Part shown: positions 7,475-13,222 of the stretch, piece by piece
How the letters are laid out: each line of letters opens with the position of its first letter
Position numbering within the stretch: position 1 is the stretch's first letter
Source of the DNA: Bordetella parapertussis
GTDB lineage: Bacteria; Pseudomonadota; Gammaproteobacteria; Burkholderiales; Burkholderiaceae_B
Length of the DNA stretch: 13,222 bases
Assembly (NCBI GenBank): GCA_945897365.1
Contig: CAMDFD010000038.1
Coordinates: 1-13,222, forward strand
Reading direction: 5' to 3'
Program-made: the position numbers and the translations under genes
Notes under the pieces: generated by a model
Told to the model about the DNA's origin: nothing
Seen by the model: only the letters and a program-made list of their open reading frames with translations
The model's database searches: none

Positions 7475-7492
7475 TTGTACCGCCCACCAAAA
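7475..7492 (+). repeat. tRNA-Val 3' end (acceptor strand and CCA), right part of the split copy
   Basis: TTGTACCGCCCACCAAAA matches tRNA positions 62-76 plus flanking A residues. Its last 16 bases (7477-7492) are identical to 3835-3850. Its TTGT would pair properly with the ACAA of a functional T-stem, so this end is less decayed than the copy at 3803-3850. It is followed directly by a strong hairpin terminator, as expected for the original end of a tRNA transcription unit. Confidence 0.7.
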
Positions 7493-7496
7493 AACT

Positions 7497-7533
7497 AAAA
7501 AGCGCCTGCGATAACTCGCAGGCGCTTTTTTTT
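7497..7533. terminator. Strong hairpin terminator, probably bidirectional
   Basis: AGCGCCTGCGA (7501-7511) and TCGCAGGCGCT (7516-7526) form a perfect 11-bp stem with a TAAC loop. A run of A precedes it and eight T follow. On the plus strand it suits the end of the former tRNA-Val unit. On the minus strand it lies just past the stop of the beta-propeller lipoprotein gene and is followed by T-rich sequence, so it could end that transcript too. It would also stop readthrough from that gene into the LivK-like gene. Confidence 0.85.
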
Positions 7534-7554
7534 CGGTCAAAGCATTTTCAAGAA

Positions 7555-9243
7555 TTACTTAATTTCCCAAACCGACACGGTGCCACTCACTTCATGTCCA
7601 GCAATCAGCAAAGCCTGACCGGTAGGGCTTTGTAATGCAGGTACAAAACTCAAGCCCTCGGGTGAAATGTCACCATTGGTCAAATCAGTTGTGTTTTGTA
7701 ACCACTGAACAAATTTTGGTGCTGCAGGGTTTGACAGGTCGTACATTAAGATAGCACTAGATCTCTCAAGCGCAACAAAGGCAAAGTTTTTCTGATTGAT
7801 CTGACCCACTACAACACTTTCAGGCTCAGGGCCTTTGTTGTCTAAGCGTCCCAGAACTTGTTTACTGCCTAACAAAGCGGTGGGCATGGTGTTGTAAGCC
7901 AATGTTTCTACAGCGTTGCCTGAGTCATAGACCTGTTCACCTGAGGTTGCGTTGTAAATTGAGAATGAACGGCCGCCTAGGGCGTACAACTTGTCATATT
8001 CGCCATTATCGTTCTTCCCCATGGTTGAAAAAACGGTCAGACGTCCAAGCTCTGTATCTTTTTGCAGGTCTGCTGCATTAGGAAATGCTGTGCTGCTGAG
8101 TATCATTTTGGCAACACTTTGTGTTTCTTTTTGATCTTTTGCCAGGAAATCATCACGATCATCACCTTCGTTGGCGGTAATGATATATGAGGTGCCATTG
8201 GCATTAAACGTGGCAATACCGTCAGGCATGTAGATGCCATACAAGTTGGCGTAGGATTTTAAGACAAAGGGTGATGATGCAGAAACTTTGTCAGACGGCG
8301 CAAGAGAATTTGCCGCCAAGCCATGATTTTTGTAACCCATTGGAATAATGCGGTCGATGCGCTTGGTAGCCAAATTAACAACCGCGACGGCATTATTTTC
8401 TTGCAGGGTCACAAAAGCTTGTGAATTGTCAGCACTGATGGTGACGTATTCTGGCTCTATGTCTTGGGCAACTGTTGCGCCTGGACGTCCAATGCGAACA
8501 TCGGAGGGCAATTCGCTTGCACGACTTTCGCCAGAGTTGAATGCAGAAAAGTCTAGCGTCGTGGCGGTGTCAGCAGGCTCACCATTAGTAATTGCAATGA
8601 TAGAAATGCTACCAACAGGATCAATGTCATCGGTTGCAAAATCGTCGCTCAGTTCGCCTTCGTTGGCGACGACCAATTTGCTGCCATCAGGGGTGAACGC
8701 CATGCCGTCTGGCAGGCTGCCGACTGTTACTTTTTTCAAGTAGGTCGCATTACCTTGAGTATCAAGATTGTAAAACGCAACCACACCCAATTCAGTTTTA
8801 GGTTCTGCCTTAACAGCAATGGCCATCAAGTTGCCAGTAATGGCCAAGGTTTGTATGCCACCAGCCATGAACCCGGTGTCATTCACATCTTGTGCAACTG
8901 AAATAACGGTATCAGCTTTTAGATTGCTGGCCGTGGTGGGGTCGGCAAGTGGTGTGCTGCTGAGGTTAGAAAGGAAAATTCTTTGGAATGAAGAAGGCGC
9001 TGTAGGCGTATCAACGGTGATAAAAATGGAGCGACTTGCAAGATGGTAGGCCACAATTTCTGAAACGCCTTCGCCTGAGGGTGCGCCTTCGCTGGGTGCG
9101 TAACGGCCAACCAATGTCGCTTTAGGCACAAAGTCGGGCGTCAATGTCGCTGTAGGCACAACGTCGGGTTCAGAATCACCACACCCGGAAAGGCCTAGGA
9201 GTGAGATTGCCATTAAAAAGGTGCTCAGGATTTTGATTTTCAT
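7555..9243 (-). CDS. Choice-of-anchor I type beta-propeller lipoprotein
   Basis: The start is set at ATG 9243 because it yields a standard lipoprotein signal peptide: MKIKILSTFLMAISLLGLSG followed by Cys21 (lipobox LSGC). The longer open frame upstream adds only an implausible leader. The 562-residue product continues with a Pro/Thr linker containing a 10-residue tandem repeat, then a long beta-propeller-like region. Typical phrases are LPDGMAFTPDGSKLVVANEGE, DIEPEYVTISADNSQAFVTLQENNAVAVVNL, YIITANEGDDRDD and GPEPESVVVG. These are hallmarks of the choice-of-anchor I family, secreted proteins attached to the envelope in various ways, here by lipidation. The biochemical role of the family is not established. 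It is transcribed divergently from the amine oxidase gene with a 192-bp shared upstream region. Confidence 0.8.
   Translation of the reverse strand: MKIKILSTFLMAISLLGLSGCGDSEPDVVPTATLTPDFVPKATLVGRYAPSEGAPSGEGVSEIVAYHLASRSIFITVDTPTAPSSFQRIFLSNLSSTPLADPTTASNLKADTVISVAQDVNDTGFMAGGIQTLAITGNLMAIAVKAEPKTELGVVAFYNLDTQGNATYLKKVTVGSLPDGMAFTPDGSKLVVANEGELSDDFATDDIDPVGSISIIAITNGEPADTATTLDFSAFNSGESRASELPSDVRIGRPGATVAQDIEPEYVTISADNSQAFVTLQENNAVAVVNLATKRIDRIIPMGYKNHGLAANSLAPSDKVSASSPFVLKSYANLYGIYMPDGIATFNANGTSYIITANEGDDRDDFLAKDQKETQSVAKMILSSTAFPNAADLQKDTELGRLTVFSTMGKNDNGEYDKLYALGGRSFSIYNATSGEQVYDSGNAVETLAYNTMPTALLGSKQVLGRLDNKGPEPESVVVGQINQKNFAFVALERSSAILMYDLSNPAAPKFVQWLQNTTDLTNGDISPEGLSFVPALQSPTGQALLIAGHEVSGTVSVWEIK
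9111..9170 (-). repeat. 30-bp tandem duplication inside the lipoprotein linker
   Basis: Bases 9111-9140 and 9141-9170 are two adjacent 30-bp units that share the core AATGTCGCTnTAGGCACAA and GTCGGG and differ at only a few positions. They encode a repeated 10-residue linker segment (DVVPTATLTP then DFVPKATLVG) just after the lipidated cysteine. The exact codon register keeps the frame open and lengthens the tether. Confidence 0.75.
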
Positions 9244-9335
9244 TGAAGTCTCATGAACAGTTGAAGATCTCAATATCCTAAAGATGGAGTATGACGAAAT
9301 TATGAATTTTTGCAGTACCGAATATAAAAAGATTT

Positions 9336-9363
9336 TTGTCACCAATTAGCACTGGTCTACAAT
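9336..9363 (+). promoter_or_regulatory. Sigma70-like promoter for the amine oxidase gene
   Basis: TTGTCA (9336-9341) and TACAAT (9358-9363) each match the consensus at five of six positions and are separated by 16 bp. Transcription would begin near 9370, giving a leader of about 65 bases before the TTG start at 9436. Confidence 0.5.
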
Positions 9364-9435
9364 GCAGTTTGTTTTCTCGAAAGTTTCACCATCTTTATTT
9401 TCACTATGTTGTTACTTTTAAGTTGGAGTGGTTAA

Positions 9436-10935
9436 TTGTTAAACGCCCCTTATCATCAGCTTGCGTCTATTGCCGGAAAGTCACGTTTTTCCCCCACTCG
9501 TCGGGACTTTATGAGGCAGGCCGGAGGCGGTGCGCTGCTTTTGTCGACGCTGTCTATGGCGGCTTGCGGAGGAGGGGATAGCCGTCCCCGCGTTGTTGTG
9601 ATTGGTGCGGGCTTGGCTGGCTTGTCCTGTGCTTTCGAGTTGGAAAAGGCGGGATATCAAGTCACAGTCTTGGAGGCCAGCGACCGTGTAGGTGGGCGGG
9701 TTCGTTCGAGCACCAGCCATTTCCCTGGCCGGGTTGTAGAGATTGGTGCTGAGCTGATTGGGACCAATCACCCCACTTGGATGGCATACAAGGACCTTTT
9801 TGGACTTGAGCTTTTGCCAATGTCCGGGAACGAAGAATGGGAGCAGCCCTTAAGACTCAACGGACGAGTTTTTTCGACAAAAGCAGAAGCTGATGTGTTG
9901 CTTGAGGAAATGGATGAGGTGTTTCAAAGCATCGATTTCGACGCGAATGCTGTGGTCGCTGATCAGCCTTGGATGACGCCTGATGCTACCCGTTTCGACA
10001 ACCAGACCGTGCAGCAATGGATTGATGGGCTATCGTGCTCTAATGATTGTAAGGTTGCGCTGAGGGTCACACTGGAGTCCGACAATGGTCAAGCAATCGG
10101 CAATCAAAGCTACCTTGGATTGATGACAGTGGTCAAAGGACATGGCGGAGCCGTTAGCTACCTCAATGACGCTGAAACCCATAGATGTAAAGGCGGGAAC
10201 CAGACTCTTGCCAGCAAGCTCGCGCAGAGCCTCAAGGACTTGCAACTCGGCAGACCCGTTTCCTCCATCGATCGTAGCGGTCCACGGGTTCTGATTCGTT
10301 GTGCAGATGGTGGCACCATAGAGTGCGACGACGTTGTCGTTGCAGTGCCTCCATCGGTGTGGTCGAAAATCGATTTTCGTCCTGGCTTGCCTCCAACATT
10401 AGCGCCGCAAATGGGACTTAATACGAAGTGGTTTGCGGCGTTGAACAGCCGGTTCTGGCAGGACAGCCAGAAAGAACAATATGCCCTCAATGATGGGATT
10501 TTTAATATGACATGGGACGGCACAGACGGACAGGGAGCCGGTCTGGCGCCCGTCTTTGTGTGTTTCAACGGAGGACCATCAACAGCGCAGGCACGCGCTG
10601 TGTTTTTGTCCCATGATGGGCAATTGGCTATAAGAGATGCCTATGTTGCAGAGCTAAACTTGTTATATCCAGGGTTTGCAGAGAACCTTAACGCAGCGGG
10701 CAACCAGACCTTTTTTATGGATTGGCCGAACGAGCCTTGGGTGAAAGCCAGTTATTCGTTCCCGGCGCCCGGGCAAATCACCACCCTTGGTAGGACCCTC
10801 TACGAGGGGCTCGATCAGAACCTGCACTTTGCGGGTGAACACACCTGCTACCGTTTTGTCGGGTTCATGGAGGGGGCACTTTATTCTGGCTCGCAACTCG
10901 CTCGTCGTTTGGCCAAGCGCGATGGCGTGATTTGA
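9436..10935 (+). CDS. Tat-exported flavin-containing amine oxidase, lipoprotein
   Basis: The start is TTG 9436, with GGAG (9425-9428) seven bases ahead. It is the start that keeps the Tat motif TRRDFMR (21-27); the later ATG at 9511 would lose it. After a hydrophobic stretch comes a lipobox, MAAC (Cys44), so the protein is probably exported folded with its cofactor and lipid-anchored. The FAD dinucleotide-binding motif VVVIGAGLAGLSCAFELE (53-70) is followed by LEASDRVGGRVRS. The C-terminal FAD signature is LHFAGEHTCYRFVGFMEGALYSG, around residues 463-485. The family oxidises primary, secondary or polyamines, releasing an aldehyde, peroxide and a smaller amine; the substrate here is unknown. 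The length of 499 residues is normal for the family. No amine transporter or dehydrogenase is adjacent. Confidence 0.85.
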   Translation: MLNAPYHQLASIAGKSRFSPTRRDFMRQAGGGALLLSTLSMAACGGGDSRPRVVVIGAGLAGLSCAFELEKAGYQVTVLEASDRVGGRVRSSTSHFPGRVVEIGAELIGTNHPTWMAYKDLFGLELLPMSGNEEWEQPLRLNGRVFSTKAEADVLLEEMDEVFQSIDFDANAVVADQPWMTPDATRFDNQTVQQWIDGLSCSNDCKVALRVTLESDNGQAIGNQSYLGLMTVVKGHGGAVSYLNDAETHRCKGGNQTLASKLAQSLKDLQLGRPVSSIDRSGPRVLIRCADGGTIECDDVVVAVPPSVWSKIDFRPGLPPTLAPQMGLNTKWFAALNSRFWQDSQKEQYALNDGIFNMTWDGTDGQGAGLAPVFVCFNGGPSTAQARAVFLSHDGQLAIRDAYVAELNLLYPGFAENLNAAGNQTFFMDWPNEPWVKASYSFPAPGQITTLGRTLYEGLDQNLHFAGEHTCYRFVGFMEGALYSGSQLARRLAKRDGVI

Positions 10936-11049
10936 AAAACCTTTAGTACGAGACAGCCCAATACGCAATAACTTTTGTTACAACAGCTAACGACATATTC
11001 TCACTCTACGTATTGCTTCGAAACCTAAGCACTCGTTAAAATTTGCATC

Positions 11050-11283
11050 ATGCAAACACGAATCGCTCGCATCGAAGCAATCATCCCCACGCTTGCCACG
11101 CGCGAGGACCTCGCGCAGCTTGAGGGACGTATGCGCAGTGCGATTCAAAGCGTTGAAAGCATGCTCCACCAAGAGCTCACCAGCCAAACATGGCTGATCG
11201 TCAAATGGGTTTCAGGTCTGTTGGTGACTCTTTTGCCGAGTCTGATGGCGGCTACGTTTTATATTGCTCGATATTTGAACTGA
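11050..11283 (+). CDS. Small coiled-coil protein with C-terminal membrane segment
   Basis: This 77-residue product starts with a heptad-like helix (about residues 1-46, IARIEAIIPTLATREDLAQL and onward) and ends with a hydrophobic segment (about 49-72, LIVKWVSGLLVTLLPSL and onward), then a short basic tail. This layout is common among small uncharacterised proteobacterial membrane proteins resembling DUF1640 or phage XhlA-like proteins, but I cannot assign a family. No clear Shine-Dalgarno sequence precedes the ATG. A longer form starting upstream is not possible without a stop. It is a single gene between the oxidase and the binding-protein/TRIC fusion gene. Confidence 0.55.
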   Translation: MQTRIARIEAIIPTLATREDLAQLEGRMRSAIQSVESMLHQELTSQTWLIVKWVSGLLVTLLPSLMAATFYIARYLN

Positions 11284-11427
11284 GCACTCTCCTCTAATTT
11301 TTGTTTTGTCTTCACGTAACGATGTGTAAAGGCAGGCTTGTTAGTGTGCCATTCTTACACTTTTTGGATTATGCTCGTAGCAATAATTTGATACGTTCGT
11401 GAATGCATTCAGTCAACGGGATATGCC

Positions 11428-12969
11428 ATGAATCAATACGTGCGCAATTTCGCGTCTATGCAGCAACTTTATCGTTTGCTGCTGGGCGTGCTCTTGATGC
11501 TGATGACATATCCCGCCTTAGCACAGCAAGAATCCAAGGTCTTGCGAAGCGGTTGGTATCAGTGGGATCCCTATCAGTATGAGGTTGTCAAAAATGACCT
11601 CAAGCATTTGACGGGTTTGGATGTGCAGCTGCTCAGGGCAGTCTTTGGCAAAATGGGTATCGAGCTGCAGATTGACCCAGTGAGTTGGCGCCAACATCAG
11701 CAGGATGTAAAAGACGGGACTCGCGATATTGCCGGAGGTGCTTTTAGAAGTAAAGAGCGCGAGGAGTATGCCTACTACTCTATCGCCTATCGCTCAGAAA
11801 AAGACATGCTCTATGTGCGAAAGGACGAGCAACAAAAGTTTAAGTTTAAGTCTGCTGATGAGCTTGTCAAGATTCTTGCGTCTAGCAAGTACAAGCTCGG
11901 TGTCATTGATGGTTATTTTTATGGAAGCACGTTGATGCAATACATCAACGATCCTCGCTACTCTGATAGGATCATTAAGGTCAAAGACGACCGAGATAAT
12001 TTCACCAATTTATTGGAACACAAGATCGATGCGTTTCCGATTGATCATCTTGTCGGGGCGACCTTGGGCTGGCGTCATGGGTGGCAAAAGCAGGTTGTGG
12101 AAATGCCCAACCCGGTTTTCGAAGACTCTATTCATGTGTTGTTTAGCAAAAAAACCACGAGTCCCGCGTTAGTCGATCGCTTTAATCAAACCCTGCTGCA
12201 GATGCAAAACAGCGGTGAATACAACAAGGCGATGCAAAACTATCTGTTGCCTGTGTTACTTGGACAAACTGCAGGTCAAACCTGGTTTTTTATTATCGAT
12301 CTTATAGGTACGATCGCCTTTGCAATCTCAGGTGTATTGCTTGCGCGGCAGGGTAATTACAGTCTGTTCGGCGCATTCGTTCTAGCTGCGCTTCCGTCGA
12401 TCGGTGGCGGGATCATGCGAGATATTTTAATCAATCGCGAGACGCTTTCTGCTGTTAAATCTCCCGTTTATTTAGCGAGTATTTTTGCTACGGTCATGTT
12501 TTTCTATGTGGTGTTCCATGTAGAGGATTGGTATCGCCGTAAGAAAAAAACGACACATGGTCATGAACGCATGTTTATCGGACGCATTTCTCATCATGCA
12601 GCGATAGAGTTTTTTGATGCCCTAGGATTGTCGACTTTTGCGGTGGTAGGGGTGATCGTTGCAGTCGAAGCCAAGATTCAGCCTTTGTGGATGTGGGGAC
12701 CTTTGTTGGCTGCGCTGACAGGTGCTGGGGGTGGGATATTGCGCGATGTAATTCGAGCGGATGCAAATAATCCAGGGCTTAAAGGTTCTTTCTATGCAGA
12801 GGTTGCTCTGATTTGGGGATTGATTCTGTCACTATTTTTAAATTGGTATTCTTTTTTGCCCAAGTATGAGCTGAGCCTTTTGACGTTTGCGGTGGTCGGC
12901 GTGATTATTGGTGGTTTGGTCACGAGGATCGCGGTGGTGTACTACAAGATTCGTAGTCCGATGTATTGA
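11428..12969 (+). CDS. Fusion of periplasmic solute-binding domain and TRIC/UPF0126 channel domain
   Basis: The 513-residue protein has three parts. Residues 1-33 form a signal peptide ending PALA. Residues about 38-275 are a family 3 solute-binding domain: LTGLDVQLLRAVFGKMGIEL, then DVKDGTRDIAGGAFRSKERE, then KYKLGVIDGYFYGSTLMQYI. Residues about 287-505 are a TRIC/UPF0126 membrane domain with two repeats, FAISGVLLARQGNYSLFGAF...GGGIMRD (326-332) and FAVVGVIVAVEAKIQPLW...GGGILRD (434-440). The paired GGGxxRD motifs and about seven hydrophobic segments fit this K+-permeable trimeric channel family. The binding domain would sit in the periplasm, tethered to the channel and placed to gate it by ligand, which is inference. 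GGG at 11418-11420 serves as a weak ribosome binding site. The open frame is continuous through the domain junction. Confidence 0.85.
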   Translation: MNQYVRNFASMQQLYRLLLGVLLMLMTYPALAQQESKVLRSGWYQWDPYQYEVVKNDLKHLTGLDVQLLRAVFGKMGIELQIDPVSWRQHQQDVKDGTRDIAGGAFRSKEREEYAYYSIAYRSEKDMLYVRKDEQQKFKFKSADELVKILASSKYKLGVIDGYFYGSTLMQYINDPRYSDRIIKVKDDRDNFTNLLEHKIDAFPIDHLVGATLGWRHGWQKQVVEMPNPVFEDSIHVLFSKKTTSPALVDRFNQTLLQMQNSGEYNKAMQNYLLPVLLGQTAGQTWFFIIDLIGTIAFAISGVLLARQGNYSLFGAFVLAALPSIGGGIMRDILINRETLSAVKSPVYLASIFATVMFFYVVFHVEDWYRRKKKTTHGHERMFIGRISHHAAIEFFDALGLSTFAVVGVIVAVEAKIQPLWMWGPLLAALTGAGGGILRDVIRADANNPGLKGSFYAEVALIWGLILSLFLNWYSFLPKYELSLLTFAVVGVIIGGLVTRIAVVYYKIRSPMY

Positions 12970-13042
12970 GTTGTACTGATTTTTACGTTTCTTTTGCAAT
13001 TGTGGCGTTTGAAGAGCTAACGTATTCTATACATTGCTCTAA

Positions 13043-13063
13043 TCGCCGCTTTTTATGCGGCGA
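13043..13063. promoter_or_regulatory. Palindrome TCGCCGC-N7-GCGGCGA
   Basis: TCGCCGC (13043-13049) and GCGGCGA (13057-13063) are perfect inverted arms around a T-rich centre. No T run follows, so it is a poor terminator for the upstream fusion gene. It closely resembles the palindrome at 13096-13116 and may be a related operator. Confidence 0.45.
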
Positions 13064-13095
13064 ATATCAGATGTATTCACCGCAAAGTCAACTAA

Positions 13096-13116
13096 TCACC
13101 GCATTAAGTGCGGTGA
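13096..13116. promoter_or_regulatory. Palindrome TCACCGCA-ttaag-TGCGGTGA, probable operator
   Basis: The two 8-bp arms are perfect, with a 5-bp centre. A solitary copy of the half site, ATTCACCGCA, lies at 13075-13084. Together with 13043-13063 this gives a cluster of closely related half sites within about 75 bp. The last palindrome ends four bases before a potential ATG at 13120, the place expected for a repressor site or an RNA hairpin that hides a start. The binding protein is unknown. Confidence 0.5.
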
Positions 13117-13119
13117 ATT

Positions 13120-13222
13120 ATGGCCTCGTCCGTGTCGTTTTCGCCAGTTTCGTCCAAGGTAAATCCGCTGGGTCTGCGGCCATCGGCCCTGCCGCTTTCG
13201 CCACCAAAATATGGGATGCAAT
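13120..13222 (+). CDS. Possible start of an unrecognised gene (partial)
   Basis: A frame opens at ATG 13120 and is still open at the window edge after 34 codons. The peptide is rich in Ser, Pro and Leu (MASSVSFSPVSSKVNPLGLR and on) and resembles no family I know. No Shine-Dalgarno sequence precedes it; the palindrome takes that place. Another ATG at 13211, in a different frame (MGCN and onward), could be the true start of the next gene. The call is weak. Confidence 0.25.
   Translation, partial: MASSVSFSPVSSKVNPLGLRPSALPLSPPKYGMQ

Noticed and set aside
10158..10568. Long minus-strand frame of 136 codons opposite the amine oxidase
   Set aside because: It is a shadow of the well-supported FAD enzyme on the plus strand, with no domain of its own.
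13043..13116. Palindromes at the right end as a CRISPR array
   Set aside because: The units are short, imperfect and irregularly spaced, with no spacers or cas genes.

Overview
The window looks like bacterial chromosome from a Gram-negative, probably a betaproteobacterium of the Burkholderiales type. The support is indirect: signal peptides and lipoboxes for an outer-membrane cell, a Tat-exported oxidase, an orphan LivK-type binding protein, and tRNA-Val(CAC) sequence with a strong downstream terminator. No rRNA, intact tRNA, integrase, transposase or CRISPR array is visible, so the taxonomic call is inference.

Left part (about 1-3850), defence/addiction-like accessory DNA. A partial reading frame runs in from the left edge, followed by about 340 bp with no convincing gene. 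Next come an AbiE-type type IV toxin-antitoxin pair (abiEi 495-1094, abiEii from 1091) and a Fic-domain AMP-transferase (2124-3605). The abiEii toxin gene carries a one-base deletion near 1754: its missing C-terminus is still readable in another frame to 1947. A 48-bp degenerate 3' half of a tRNA-Val(CAC) gene (3803-3850) closes this block.

Middle part (3851-7533), modules bounded by tRNA pieces. Two tandem SUMF1/FGE-fold secreted proteins (a lipoprotein and a Sec-exported paralogue, both without the catalytic cysteines) are followed by a second copy of the same tRNA 3' half. That copy is split: bases 6267-6285 and 7475-7492 are its two ends, and between them lies a minus-strand branched-chain amino-acid binding protein gene (6286-7443) with a ribosome binding site but little room for a promoter. 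The tRNA CCA end at 7475-7492 is followed by a strong hairpin terminator (7497-7533), which probably marks the original chromosomal side of the tRNA locus. The layout suggests stepwise insertion of cargo at a tRNA-Val gene whose 5' half lies outside the window.

Right part (7555-13222), more ordinary genes. These are a minus-strand beta-propeller lipoprotein of the choice-of-anchor I type; a divergently transcribed Tat lipoprotein flavin amine oxidase; a small coiled-coil plus membrane-segment protein; and an unusual fusion of a periplasmic solute-binding domain with a TRIC/UPF0126 cation-channel domain. The window ends with a cluster of CACCGCA/TGCGGTG palindromes directly in front of a reading frame that leaves the window.

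The most notable items are the tRNA-Val fragments that delimit gene modules (including the split copy around the binding-protein gene), the binding-protein/TRIC fusion, the Fic protein with an altered inhibitory motif behind curved A-tract DNA, and the terminal palindrome cluster.
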